DNA from: Vagococcus intermedius | Lineage (GTDB): Bacteria; Bacillota; Bacilli; Lactobacillales; Vagococcaceae | NCBI RefSeq assembly: GCF_029144185.1 | Contig: NZ_CP110232.1 | Location: 1,302,001 to 1,366,000, forward strand | Direction of reading: 5' to 3' | DNA length: 64,000 bases | Shown: one piece after another, positions 18,461 to 28,929 of the stretch | Numbering within the stretch: position 1 is the first letter of the stretch | Layout: every line of letters begins with the position of its first letter | The notes under the pieces: generated by a model | What the model was told of the DNA's origin: nothing | Databases searched by the model: none | What the model saw: the letters and a program-made list of their open reading frames with translations, nothing else | Position numbers and translations under genes: made by a program

Positions 18461-20473
18461 ATGATTACAAATAAACAAATTGAGAATGCTATGACCATTA
18501 CGCTACCCAATGAATTACCTGATATGCCTAAATTTGATGATACTGTTAGACGTGCACCAGACCGTGGCTACCGTTTATCTTCTGACCAAACAAAACTTGC
18601 ATTAAAAAATGCACTACGTTATGTCCCTGAACAATACCATGAACAGATGTTACCTGAATTTCTACAAGAATTAAAAGAACGTGGGCGGATTTATGGTTAT
18701 AGATGGTATCCTAAACACCCCATTGAAGGAAAAGCGATTGAGGATTATGACGGAACCTGCGTTGCTACAAAAGCACTACAAGTGATGATTGATAACAATC
18801 TCAATATTGATGTGGCACTTTATCCTTATGAACTTGTCACATATGGTGAAACCGGACAAGTTTGTGCTAACTGGATGCAGTATCACCTAATTAAAAGTTA
18901 TCTAAAAAAAATGACGGATCAACAAACCTTAGTAATTGAATCCGGTCACCCAGTTGGGTTGTTTAAGTCTAAAAAAAGTGCTCCTAGAGTCATCATCACC
19001 AATGGGTTACTTGTGGGTGAATATGATAATATTGACGACTGGGAAATCGGTGAACAGCTAGGTGTCACAAACTATGGCCAAATGACAGCTGGTGGGTGGA
19101 TGTATATTGGACCACAAGGTATTGTCCACGGAACTTTCAATACCCTCTTAAATGCAGGTCGTCTAAAACTTGGTCTAGCAGCTGAAGATGATTTAACCGG
19201 AAAATTATTTGTCACCTCTGGACTAGGTGGTATGAGTGGGGCACAAGGAAAAGCTGGTGAGATTGCCAATGCTGTTACGATTGTATCTGAAGTGGATATG
19301 TCTCGTATCAACACACGTTTACAACAAGGTTGGATTAGTAATCTGGCAAACACCCCTGAATCAGCTGTTAAATTAGCTAATACCTATTTGGATGCTAAAA
19401 AAGGAACCTCTATCGCTTATCACGGAAATATCGTAGATCTTTTAGAGTATATGGAGAAACAAAATATTTCTATCGATTTATTATCGGATCAAACATCTTG
19501 TCACAATGTTTATGACGGTGGCTATTGTCCTGTGGATATGAGTTTTGAAGAAAGAACTACTCTATTAAGTCAAAATAAAACTGCGTTTAAAGAATCAGTT
19601 GATAGTACATTGAAACGACACTTTAATGTCATTAAAAAATTAACAGCTAAGGGAACCTATTTTTTTGATTATGGCAATTCATTTATGAAAGCTATTTATG
19701 ATAGTGGTATTAAAGAAATTTCCAAAAATGGGATTGATGATAAAGACGGATTTATCTGGCCTTCTTATGTTGAAGATATTATGGGACCAATGTTATTCGA
19801 TTATGGTTACGGTCCCTTCAGATGGGTGTGTTTGAGTCATAAACATTCTGATTTGATTAAAACTGATCAAGCTGCTATGGAAGTAATTGATCCTACCCGT
19901 CGTTATCAAGACTTGGATAACTATAATTGGATTAAGGATGCTGAAAAAAATCAATTAGTAGTAGGAACTGAAGCAAGAATTCTTTATCAAGATGCTAGTG
20001 GTCGTGAAAAAATCGCATTAAAATTTAATGAGCTTGTTCGCTCTGGTGAAATTGGACCCATTATGTTAGGACGAGATCATCACGACGTTTCTGGTACAGA
20101 TTCTCCATTCAGAGAAACCGCTAACATTAAAGACGGTAGTAATATTACTGCTGATATGGCTACTCAATGTTTTGCCGGTAACGCAGCCCGTGGTATGACT
20201 TTGGTAACCCTTCATAATGGCGGTGGTGTTGGAATAGGAAAAGCAATAAATGGCGGATTTGGTCTAGTTTTAGATGGTAGTAGTGAGTGTGATGACATTA
20301 TAAAATCTGCTATTTCTTGGGATACTATGGGAGGTGTTGCGAGAAGAAGTTGGGCTAGAAATGATAATGCTATCTTAACAGCTATTGAGTTTAATAATAG
20401 TCATAAAGATTTTGATCACATTACCCTTCCTTATTTAGTAGATGACACCCTGTTTAGCAATATAGTTGATTAA
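18461..20473 (+). CDS. hutU: Urocanate hydratase, long form
   Basis: 670 residues, longer than the common 555-residue bacterial form and similar to the long streptococcal type. NAD-binding stretch TSGLGGMSGAQGKAGEIANA around residue 250; GRDHHDVSGTDSPFRET and the Gly-rich LHNGGGVGIGKAINGGFG near the C-terminus form the active site. Converts urocanate to imidazolonepropionate. Start after AGGAGG. Single gene, divergent from hutI, which separates it from the other hut genes; its own promoter in 18265-18460 is not clear to me. Confidence 0.96.
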   Translation: MITNKQIENAMTITLPNELPDMPKFDDTVRRAPDRGYRLSSDQTKLALKNALRYVPEQYHEQMLPEFLQELKERGRIYGYRWYPKHPIEGKAIEDYDGTCVATKALQVMIDNNLNIDVALYPYELVTYGETGQVCANWMQYHLIKSYLKKMTDQQTLVIESGHPVGLFKSKKSAPRVIITNGLLVGEYDNIDDWEIGEQLGVTNYGQMTAGGWMYIGPQGIVHGTFNTLLNAGRLKLGLAAEDDLTGKLFVTSGLGGMSGAQGKAGEIANAVTIVSEVDMSRINTRLQQGWISNLANTPESAVKLANTYLDAKKGTSIAYHGNIVDLLEYMEKQNISIDLLSDQTSCHNVYDGGYCPVDMSFEERTTLLSQNKTAFKESVDSTLKRHFNVIKKLTAKGTYFFDYGNSFMKAIYDSGIKEISKNGIDDKDGFIWPSYVEDIMGPMLFDYGYGPFRWVCLSHKHSDLIKTDQAAMEVIDPTRRYQDLDNYNWIKDAEKNQLVVGTEARILYQDASGREKIALKFNELVRSGEIGPIMLGRDHHDVSGTDSPFRETANIKDGSNITADMATQCFAGNAARGMTLVTLHNGGGVGIGKAINGGFGLVLDGSSECDDIIKSAISWDTMGGVARRSWARNDNAILTAIEFNNSHKDFDHITLPYLVDDTLFSNIVD

Positions 20474-20581
20474 TCACAGTCAATATAGTTAATCTTAATA
20501 AAATTATAGCATGACAACTAAAAAGAAATCTTGCTTAATTTCAGTTATAGTAAATCTGATTTTTTACAATACTTAAAAAAT

Positions 20582-20622
20582 AAAAAAATTCCTGGGTGAC
20601 GTTTCTCCAGGAATTTTTTCTT
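20582..20622. terminator. Bidirectional terminator between hutU and fghA
   Basis: AAAAATTCCTGG pairs with CCAGGAATTTTT, T-runs on both strands. Confidence 0.85.
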
Positions 20623-20639
20623 TTTTATATGATATAAAT

Positions 20640-21485
20640 TTATTGATTTTCCATGTTAGTAACATGGAATTTAAAATGCTCTTCCATAAAACTAGCAATG
20701 GTAAAGTAACTGTGATCGTAACCGACAACTTTTTGGTAATTAATATTTTGCTTATTTTCCTTAGCTGTAGCTAAAAAAGAATATTCTTGTAACTGATTCT
20801 CATAAAAATTATCTTCTGATCCTTGTGTGATTAAAATAGGTAATTTATGTTGAAAAGGTTTTGTAATTAAATTGGTTGCATCCCACTGTTCCCAAGAGCT
20901 TTTATCTTTTCCCAAATAATGAGTAAACGCTTTTTGACCCCAAGGCACTTGTGAAGGTGACAGTATTGGAGCGAAAGCTGAGATAGCTGAAAAACGAGTT
21001 GGATTTTTAAGTCCTACCATCAACGCACCATGTCCACCCATTGAATGACCCATAATGCTTTCGTTGCCAGATAAATTAGGAATTAGATCGGAGACTATCT
21101 TTGGTAATTCTTCGGTTAAATAACTATACATTTGATAATTTTTTTGCCAAGGTTCCTCTGTAGCATTGACATAAAAACTAGCACCTTGTCCCAAATCCCA
21201 ATCTGGGCTATCAGGTATTTCTATCCCTCTAGGAGAGGTATCAGGTATAATCACAGCAACTTCATGGGCTGCAGCATACTTTTGAAAGCCACTTTTTTGT
21301 GTGAAGTTATCATCTGTGCAGGTTAACCCTGACAACCACCAAATTAATGAATAGTCCTTCTTCGTCACTAAAGTTGGCAAGTATAAACTAAATGTCATCT
21401 CACAAGCTAAAACTTCTGACTGATGACGATATTTTAGCATCTCTCCTTCAAAAGAGTAATGACGTTCGATTACTTCTGCTATCAT
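20640..21485 (-). CDS. fghA: S-formylglutathione hydrolase
   Basis: 281 residues from ATG 21485; the GTG at 21494 overlaps the adhC stop and sits too close to the GGAG site. Esterase D family: nucleophile elbow GHSMGGHGAL, oxyanion region LSGLTCTDDNF, and the C-terminal GYDHSYFT with catalytic His. Hydrolyses S-formylglutathione to formate and glutathione. Coupled to the upstream glutathione-dependent formaldehyde dehydrogenase. Confidence 0.93.
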   Translation of the reverse strand: MIAEVIERHYSFEGEMLKYRHQSEVLACEMTFSLYLPTLVTKKDYSLIWWLSGLTCTDDNFTQKSGFQKYAAAHEVAVIIPDTSPRGIEIPDSPDWDLGQGASFYVNATEEPWQKNYQMYSYLTEELPKIVSDLIPNLSGNESIMGHSMGGHGALMVGLKNPTRFSAISAFAPILSPSQVPWGQKAFTHYLGKDKSSWEQWDATNLITKPFQHKLPILITQGSEDNFYENQLQEYSFLATAKENKQNINYQKVVGYDHSYFTIASFMEEHFKFHVTNMENQ

Positions 21486-21490
21486 ATTAA

Positions 21491-22633
<1,143 letters not shown>

Positions 22634-22644
22634 TTATTTTCAAC

Positions 22645-22700
22645 ACCCTTATTGTAGTGTATAATACATAAAAATGTAATACTGATATTTTTGTCACTAT
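22645..22700. promoter_or_regulatory. Divergent adhC / HxlR control region
   Basis: Within the 143-bp gap the minus strand carries GTATTACA and GTATTATA about 15 bases apart, plus a small TGTATAATACA dyad. These are candidate sites for the neighbouring HxlR protein and overlap likely -10 sequences. No exact promoter assigned. Confidence 0.35.
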
Positions 22701-22749
22701 AGTTTTTTAAGAATAAGTTGAGAATATGTTAACTTAATAGGAGGTTTTA

Positions 22750-23088
22750 ATGTTGGTAATTTATAAAGAAAAAGAGTTTTATACAAATAAAGACTTAGCA
22801 CTATCAATTATTGGGGGGCGTTGGAAGATTGCCCTAGTTTGGGCACTCCTACATAATAGTCCTCTGCGATTAAATCAATTCCAAAAACTGTTTCCTGATA
22901 TCAATCAGCGCACCTTAATTAGGCAACTAAGAGAACTAGAGGAAGATTATATTATTAAACGAACCGTTTACCCTGTTGTGCCACCTAAAGTAGAGTATCA
23001 GCTTACTGAGATAGGCTTAAGTTTAGAACCTGTAGTCAACTCAATTTGTCAATGGGGCGATGAATTTCATGCTTTTTTAGAAAAATAA
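22750..23088 (+). CDS. HxlR-family regulator of formaldehyde genes
   Basis: 112 residues, DUF24/HxlR winged helix: LSIIGGRWKIALVWAL, LRLNQFQKLFPDINQRTLIRQLRELEEDYIIKRTVY and VPPKVEYQLTEIGLSL. Divergent from adhC-fghA, as expected for its regulator. The usual N-terminal Cys of HxlR and related sensors is absent; the only Cys is near residue 100. Sensing must therefore work differently, or the protein is not a thiol/aldehyde switch. Start after AGGAGG. Confidence 0.85.
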   Translation: MLVIYKEKEFYTNKDLALSIIGGRWKIALVWALLHNSPLRLNQFQKLFPDINQRTLIRQLRELEEDYIIKRTVYPVVPPKVEYQLTEIGLSLEPVVNSICQWGDEFHAFLEK

Positions 23089-23228
23089 ATGACTCTCGAG
23101 TATAAGGACATAAAGTTTACTTTTATTTCATAAAAGATTAAGTAATAATTAAATATCCATCATGTAAAAAATGTGTTAACTTAGATAAGTTATAATAGAA
23201 TAATAAACTTATATTTAAGGAGTATTTT

Positions 23229-24263
23229 ATGCTAATTAATTTATCTAAGTATCGCAGTCAATTATATGGCTTTTCGGCTTTATTTATTGTTTTTTTTCAC
23301 TCACAAGTCATGTTTACGATTAAGGGATTTCATATTATTAAACAATTTGGTTCTCTAGGAGTAGATGTTTTTTTATTGTTATCAGGTATGAGTTTATACT
23401 TTTCTTTTTCTAAAGATAGTAATTTAAAACATTTTTTTCAAAAACGAATAAGTACGATTATTATTCCTTTAGGGATAGTCAATTTAATTTATTACCAGCT
23501 GGTCCCTAATGGATCTGGCTTTATCATGTATCTAAAAAATGTTATCGGGCTATTTCATTCTGAAAAATTGACCTTAAATTCTTGGTTTAGTCTAACGATT
23601 ATTATCCTTTATTTACTCTACCCTCTCATTCATAAATTTTTAGAAAGTTCTTCAGAAATCAAACGGCTCGTTAAGTTTGGCATTATTTTTAGCCTGTGGT
23701 GGCTGTTCCAATTAACTAAATTTTATTTTGTGACACCTGAATTTGCTAGTCATACTAATTTAGCCTTTGCTAGGTTCCCTATTTTTTTAATAGGATGTTA
23801 CTTAGGACCTTATATTTTAAATAGAACGCCTTTCTTTGGACTAAAAATAAATAAACACGCTAGTATTGGCATCACACTACTATTATTTATCTCATCATGC
23901 TCCTTATTGATACCTTATATCCAAGTTGATAATAAATACCAATTGATTCCTACCTTTATTTCTATTAGTGTCGTCATGACTGGAACCTTACTACTAAGTT
24001 GGTTATTAAACTTGATGTCCAAAGCAAAATCAAGTCATTTAATCATGCTAGTTAGCAAATCATTGACACTGTTTGGTGGCTTATCTTTTGAAATCTATTT
24101 ATTATTTGAAAAAAATCAAACATTATTCGAGTCAGTCGCCCCTGTAGACCCACATAATCTTGCTAAAACTTGCTTTTTATTTACTTTAACACTTATTGAA
24201 GCCATACTTTTAAAAAAAGTAGTCACTTATATCAAACAAAATTATGATCTGACTAAACCATAA
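23229..24263 (+). CDS. Acyltransferase-3 family membrane protein
   Basis: 344 residues, about ten membrane segments. Contains the family start YGFSALFIVFFHS (conserved His) and GSLGVDVFLLLSGMSLYFSF. Such proteins O-acetylate cell-surface polymers or small molecules; no polymer genes lie next to it, so the substrate is unknown. Preceded by a -10-like TATAAT and AAGGAG. Confidence 0.85.
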   Translation: MLINLSKYRSQLYGFSALFIVFFHSQVMFTIKGFHIIKQFGSLGVDVFLLLSGMSLYFSFSKDSNLKHFFQKRISTIIIPLGIVNLIYYQLVPNGSGFIMYLKNVIGLFHSEKLTLNSWFSLTIIILYLLYPLIHKFLESSSEIKRLVKFGIIFSLWWLFQLTKFYFVTPEFASHTNLAFARFPIFLIGCYLGPYILNRTPFFGLKINKHASIGITLLLFISSCSLLIPYIQVDNKYQLIPTFISISVVMTGTLLLSWLLNLMSKAKSSHLIMLVSKSLTLFGGLSFEIYLLFEKNQTLFESVAPVDPHNLAKTCFLFTLTLIEAILLKKVVTYIKQNYDLTKP

Positions 24264-24272
24264 TAGTAGGAC

Positions 24273-24319
24273 AAAAAAATAACCTAACCGAATAAAAAAG
24301 ACGGTTAGGTTATTTTTTT
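24273..24319. terminator. Bidirectional terminator between convergent genes
   Basis: AATAACCTAACCG pairs with CGGTTAGGTTATT with flanking A and T runs. Confidence 0.88.
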
Positions 24320-25283
24320 AGCCTGTAACATTGTTTTGTGGCTGCCCATTTAAAAATGACTCCACATTTTCGATAGCGATAGTGAGTAAACGTCTACGTG
24401 TTTCGACTGGTGCCCAAGCAATATGAGGGGTTAAGTAACAATTTTTTGCTTTTAATAAAGGATTATTACTTAAGATAGGTTCTTGGGATACGACATCTGC
24501 TCCCATTGCACCCATCTTATCTTCATTTAAAGCGTTAGCTACTGCTTTCTCATCCAATAGTCCTCCACGAGATGTATTAATCAAGATCACGCCATCTTTC
24601 ATTTGAGCGATAGCCTCATCATTAATCATCTTGGTTGTTTCTGGAAATTGAGGAACATGTAAACTAATAATATCGGATTGCTGATATAACTGATTTAAGG
24701 AGACTTGTCTAAATGAAGGGTCTAGTGCTTTTTTCGGACGATGGTTATAGTAAATGACTTTCATCTGAAAAGCTTTAGCAATCACAGCAGTAGCTTGTGC
24801 AATTCGTCCATAACCGATCAAACCTATTGTTTTACCAGCCAACTCCATTAATGGCATTTTCCAATAAGTAAAATCTTGACTTATTTCCCACTCTCCATTT
24901 GCTACTGATTGGTTATGACAACCAACTTGACTTGTTATTTCTAATAATAAAGCGATGGTAAACTGAGCGACTGCATCTGTTCCATAACTTGGAATATTAG
25001 TCACGATCACATTCTGTTCTTTAGCTTTCTCAATATCTACGACATTGTAACCAGTCGCTAATACTCCAATATACTTTAAATTAGGACACGCTACGATAAT
25101 ATCTTTTGTAATAGGAACTTTATTTGTGAAAACTAACTCAGCATCTCCTATACGTTCACAGATTAACTCAGGTTGTGTAATGTCTGTTCGATCATAGACA
25201 ATTACTTCCCCATATTTCTGTAACTCATCCCAGCTAAGATCCCCAGGATTTAAACCATATCCATCTAAAATAACCAGTTTCAT
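24318..25283 (-). CDS. D-isomer-specific 2-hydroxyacid dehydrogenase
   Basis: 321 residues. NAD-binding GLIGYGRIAQA (about 158-168), ILINTSRGGLLDE with the catalytic Arg region, and LTPHIAWAP with the catalytic His. Closest in pattern to glycerate dehydrogenase/hydroxypyruvate reductase types, but exact substrate cannot be read. Single gene, start after AAAGGGG. Confidence 0.88.
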   Translation of the reverse strand: MKLVILDGYGLNPGDLSWDELQKYGEVIVYDRTDITQPELICERIGDAELVFTNKVPITKDIIVACPNLKYIGVLATGYNVVDIEKAKEQNVIVTNIPSYGTDAVAQFTIALLLEITSQVGCHNQSVANGEWEISQDFTYWKMPLMELAGKTIGLIGYGRIAQATAVIAKAFQMKVIYYNHRPKKALDPSFRQVSLNQLYQQSDIISLHVPQFPETTKMINDEAIAQMKDGVILINTSRGGLLDEKAVANALNEDKMGAMGADVVSQEPILSNNPLLKAKNCYLTPHIAWAPVETRRRLLTIAIENVESFLNGQPQNNVTG

Positions 25284-25374
25284 TTTACTATCCCCTTTCA
25301 GTTACTAATAGCTAAGTATACCTTATCTAACCTAGATTTTAGCACGTTTTGTTTGCTGATGACTATAACGTAAT

Positions 25375-25409
25375 AAAAAAAGGATAGTTATTAACTATCC
25401 TTTTTTTTA
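25375..25409 (-). terminator. Terminator of the secreted protease gene
   Basis: AAAAAGGATAGTTA pairs with TAACTATCCTTTTT, overlapping the stop codon. Confidence 0.85.
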
Positions 25410-26882
25410 TAATTTTTCCCAAGGACCGCCAGCACTTGGCACATTTCCTTTTGTCCACCATTGAGCTTCGTAGGTCGTTCCTTGGTAGACAACAGTATCT
25501 TTAGCATTGTAAGTTTTTTCTTTTTGCCAAGTATCCTGACCATTACTGATTTCTTCTTTTAAGGTCTTAACAGTATGTTTAGCTGATAAAGTAGATTCAT
25601 TACCTGAATCATCTACTGCTGAAATTTGATAATCATATGACGTATCACTTGCTAATGTTGTTTCCGTTAGCGTTAATGTTTTCGGAGAAGCTATTTTAAC
25701 ACCATTGCGATAAACATTATAAAATTGAACCTTTTTATTATCTTTAGACGCTTCCCATGATAAAGTTACACTTGTTGTTGTCACGTTAGAACTTTTAAGG
25801 CCCTTCGGTGTTGTTGGTGCTTCTTTATCCTTAGTTGCTAATGTCTTTCCACTCACTTCTAAGCTTTTTTCAGATTCTGTTCCATCTTTATAAAGTGTTG
25901 AAACTTGATAAGAATACGTTGTTTCTGCTTTTAATAATTTATCAGAAAATGTTGTATTTTTAATTGTTTGAATTTTTTGATTATCTCGATAAATAACATA
26001 GCCTTGAATATCTTGTTGCTCTTTAGGTTCAGTAAAACTTAAGGTCATACTATCTTCTTTAATGTTAGTTAAAGTTAAGCTAGTAGGTGCTTGCTTATCA
26101 GTTTCTTTTTCAGAACGGTATTGATCAATATAGTCTATCATTTCGGGATGGAAAAATAACCCAGTGTTAGAATAAGCATCCTCACCAGCTGCATGCATTC
26201 CGATTACTTCATTTTTTGTATTTAAAATAGGAGAGCCTGACGAACCACCAACTGTATCATTAGAGTATGTCAAAACTTTTTGTTTTGTTGTGACAATTTG
26301 GCCTGAACTTTTCCACATTGTTTCACCTTTATCTCCAGGATAGCCAGCTAATAGTACTTGTTGACCAGTTTGTCCTCCTTGATAGTTCATTTTTGAAGGA
26401 ACAACCATTGTATCAATACTTTGCCCTAGCGCGTTATTATCTAATTCTAAAACGGCATAATCATTTTCTACTCGGTAACTATTATCTAGATAGGTACTCG
26501 GAATATGAATGGCTTTTACTTTAAATGAACCAAAAGGATTATTTTTTGAACTACCATTTACTCCACGACCAGGATATATCTTCATTTTTTCTGGTTGATT
26601 AGCATCATATGCTTTGTTAGCAACATGCCCATTTGTTAAAACTAAACCGTCACCAATATAAAAACCGCTGGCGATATAACCTTGTCCATCTTCAATAAAG
26701 ACGACACTTTGATACGGTGTCTGATTCGTATTGGTTACTAGTTGACGGTCATCACTTCCAATTATTGCACGTGAGCCTATTTTAGGCGTGTTCTCTGTTA
26801 CTTCAGTTGCTTCAGCTGTGATTTGTGTGACTAAACAACCAGACAATAGTGTCGTTGCTATTAATAATTTAGATAATTTCAT
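25407..26882 (-). CDS. Secreted S1/V8-type serine protease with FN3 and chitin-binding-like domains
   Basis: 491 residues from ATG 26882 (AAAGGAGAG upstream; the ATG at 26906 has no site). Residues 1-25 are an export signal; L-S-G-C at 13-16 also fits a lipobox, so it may be either released or lipid-anchored. Catalytic triad: His86 (LTNGHVANK), Asp141 (ENDYAVLEL), Ser215 (GGSSGSPIL). Two fibronectin type III domains follow (about 270-355 and 365-449), then a C-terminal CBM5/12-type module (about 455-491, TYEAQWWTKGNVPS). Probably a secreted endopeptidase tethered to chitin or another glycan. Confidence 0.88.
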   Translation of the reverse strand: MKLSKLLIATTLLSGCLVTQITAEATEVTENTPKIGSRAIIGSDDRQLVTNTNQTPYQSVVFIEDGQGYIASGFYIGDGLVLTNGHVANKAYDANQPEKMKIYPGRGVNGSSKNNPFGSFKVKAIHIPSTYLDNSYRVENDYAVLELDNNALGQSIDTMVVPSKMNYQGGQTGQQVLLAGYPGDKGETMWKSSGQIVTTKQKVLTYSNDTVGGSSGSPILNTKNEVIGMHAAGEDAYSNTGLFFHPEMIDYIDQYRSEKETDKQAPTSLTLTNIKEDSMTLSFTEPKEQQDIQGYVIYRDNQKIQTIKNTTFSDKLLKAETTYSYQVSTLYKDGTESEKSLEVSGKTLATKDKEAPTTPKGLKSSNVTTTSVTLSWEASKDNKKVQFYNVYRNGVKIASPKTLTLTETTLASDTSYDYQISAVDDSGNESTLSAKHTVKTLKEEISNGQDTWQKEKTYNAKDTVVYQGTTYEAQWWTKGNVPSAGGPWEKL

Positions 26883-27444
26883 TAAATACTCTCCTTTTTC
26901 AATCAACTCTTAGTTTAGTTCTAAAAATGATTATATACGAAAAAACCAATTATTTTTTATCAAAAAAAAACAAGCCTAATAAAAAATATGAGTAAGACTT
27001 TTATTTTTTATTAGAACCAATATCCCTAGTAAACTAATTCACTTAGAGAATAATTGCTGATTTTCATTTTTTATCAATTACCTTTTTATTCACTATACTC
27101 ATAAAAATTTTCAATACTACATATAAAAGAACAAATAAGCTAACAAAGACATCATTAATTCCTTAAACTTTGCCAAATTACGCTCAGATAAACTAATTCT
27201 CTATCGTTCTTTAAACTCTCAAATACTATCAATATAACACTTACTAACTTTCAACTAGCCATTTAGAAAACAAAGGCATCAAGCTGGTACCAATTTAAAC
27301 AACCGCGCACTTACTCTACCATCATTATTTCAGCATGTGTGGTTGGTCCCTAATAAATACTTTAGCAGGAGCGGCTCTGTCTAATGTTTATCTAGCCAAA
27401 AATAAGGCTGCCGTGATATGATAATAAATAAACTAGTTATATAT
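26883..27444. other. Long gap upstream of the nuclease-like gene
   Basis: About 560 bases. It contains a 12-bp-arm inverted repeat (CTAATAAAAAAT at 26976-26987, ATTTTTTATTAG at 27003-27014) and a 28-codon open frame at 27335-27421 (MCGWSLINTLAGAALSNVYL...) without a ribosome site. The latter may be a gene remnant. Nothing else recognisable. Confidence 0.4.
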
Positions 27445-27455
27445 AGGAGGACGAG

Positions 27456-27911
27456 ATAATAGATACTATATTACAAGAAGCTTACGCGATTCAAGATGTC
27501 AATTTTTTAAATGAAAACCACATCATTGCTTTATTAATAGCTCACTTAAAAAAAAATAATTATCAAATTAATCACTATGCCACAACTAGACAAACGGGCT
27601 ATGATATTATCGCCGAACAAGCCGAACAATTAGATAAAAAATTGATTATTGAAGCCAAAGGAGCGACTTCTTCTAAAAGTGAAAGCAATCGTGCTGGTAG
27701 TTCTTTCTCAACTAATCAAGTTAAAAGTCATGTTGCAGCGGCTATCTTAAAAGCGATGGAGACAATGACAGAGCAAGAAGGCTGTCTCATTGCTTTAGCA
27801 TTCCCAGATAACCAAGTACATCGTCAACGTCTAGAAAAATCACGCGTTGCTTTACAAAAACTAGAACTAATAGTCTACCTGGTCTCTACCGATGGGATAG
27901 AGTTATTCTAA
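27456..27911 (+). CDS. PD-(D/E)XK nuclease-like protein lacking a standard start codon
   Basis: The open frame runs from just after an in-frame TAG (27444-27446) to 27911. A good AGGAGG (27445-27450) is followed at 5 and 8 bases by ATA-ATA, not ATG. The protein then reads IDTILQEAYAIQDVNFLNE and continues without break for about 150 residues. TGYDIIAEQ...KKLIIEAKGA matches the D...(D/E)XK pattern of restriction-endonuclease-fold proteins. The in-frame TTG at 27642 would cut off the motif Asp and is unlikely as the start. Either AUA is used, or the start codon has been lost and the gene is a fresh pseudogene. Confidence 0.6.
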   Translation: MIDTILQEAYAIQDVNFLNENHIIALLIAHLKKNNYQINHYATTRQTGYDIIAEQAEQLDKKLIIEAKGATSSKSESNRAGSSFSTNQVKSHVAAAILKAMETMTEQEGCLIALAFPDNQVHRQRLEKSRVALQKLELIVYLVSTDGIELF

Positions 27912-27920
27912 TAAATAACT

Positions 27921-27960
27921 AAAAAAACAGAAAGACTTATAAAGTCCTCCTGTTTTTTTT
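27921..27960 (+). terminator. Terminator of the nuclease-like gene
   Basis: ACAG...GACTT-ATA-AAGTC...CTGT with a nine-T tail, ten bases after the stop. Confidence 0.8.
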
Positions 27961-28071
27961 TAGTTATAAATCTATCCTTTTGTATAAATAATAATCAATA
28001 ACCTAATGACTACTACGCAACTACTATGATTTTCGCGCCCTATTTCTTGTTAGCAATCCTCTTTTTATTGA

Positions 28072-28099
28072 TTTTCTAATTAATTTTTTCTAATTAATT
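28072..28099. repeat. Tandem TTTTCTAATTAATT repeat
   Basis: Two copies of TTTTCTAATTAATT side by side at the 3' end of the small secreted protein gene. The TAATTAATT cores are self-complementary and could form an AT hairpin. Confidence 0.5.
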
Positions 28100-28558
28100 A
28101 TGGTACCATGAACCATCAATATATGTACTATTAGCATTACTTACAGTCCTAGCTTGAATCGTTACTTTTTGACCTCTTGGAATATTATTAGGTAGACGAG
28201 TTGAACCTATCGTTAATCTTACCCAGGGACCTGTTAATTGAGGCGTGCCTGGTGAATACGCTCTTAATAAAACAGGTTCGCCAGAACGATTGCTATTAAT
28301 TGTAACATCTAAAGCCTTAGATGATTCTAATTTTGTTCTAGGATTTGGATCAATACTCCGCTCAGTTGAATTAATGTACTTATTTGCAAAATATCCTACG
28401 TCAAAAGGTGTTGCTTTTAATGTACTATCAGTTAGTAGACTAATACCATTCTCAGAAGAAAGTGCCTCAACTTGTTCACTTGCACTTGCACTCATTCCTG
28501 TCATCGCTACAGTCGAGATAATCATGCCACATACTAAACCTAATACTGCCGTCTTCAT
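28094..28558 (-). CDS. Small secreted protein of unknown function
   Basis: 154 residues from ATG 28558 (GAGAGGA 11 bases upstream; the ATG at 28570 touches that site). Residues 1-30 form a signal peptide (MKTAVLGLVCGMIISTVAMT..., A-S-A-S-A). The mature part of about 125 residues has no Cys and ends in a beta-rich GPWVRLTIGSTRLP...TYIDGSWYHN segment. I do not recognise the family. Possibly a cell-surface or bacteriocin-like secreted protein, but nothing confirms this. Confidence 0.65.
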   Translation of the reverse strand: MKTAVLGLVCGMIISTVAMTGMSASASEQVEALSSENGISLLTDSTLKATPFDVGYFANKYINSTERSIDPNPRTKLESSKALDVTINSNRSGEPVLLRAYSPGTPQLTGPWVRLTIGSTRLPNNIPRGQKVTIQARTVSNANSTYIDGSWYHN

Positions 28559-28929
28559 ACTTAAAATCATCCTCTCTTAGTGAAAATTTTTTTTGTTTCT
28601 TGTTGCAACTAAACTATCACATGACTCCTCTTTTTTGTAAACATATTTTCCATTTATTTTAAATGATGATTATTTTTGTCGAATCAAATTCTCATACAAC
28701 CTAAATTAATAATGAGTTATTAGTATTTTAAAAAGATACATAGATTACACTTAGTTGAAATAAAAGAAAATAACCAATAAATATATATTAGAAATTATTT
28801 GCTTAAAATATTTCAAAAAAAACAATGTCGGATCCTTATTTTAAATTTATTAACTCTAAATTGGCTATAAAAAAAGCAGAAAATAATAACCTCTCATTAC
28901 AAGAAGATATACTTTCCGCTTTAAGCTCT
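28559..28929. other. Gap between the small secreted protein and the LTA synthase-like gene
   Basis: 371 bases. On the plus strand a 37-codon frame (28825-28938, MSDPYFKFINSKLAIKKAEN...) overlaps the 3' end of the opposing gene by nine bases. It has no Shine-Dalgarno site, so I do not call it a gene. No other structure seen. Confidence 0.35.

Noticed and set aside
19072-19353. Antisense open frame within hutU
   Set aside because: Shadow of the well-conserved hutU coding strand.
27642-27911. 89-residue protein starting at TTG 27642
   Set aside because: The same frame is open for 60 more codons upstream to a good AGGAGG, and the short form would lack part of the nuclease motif.
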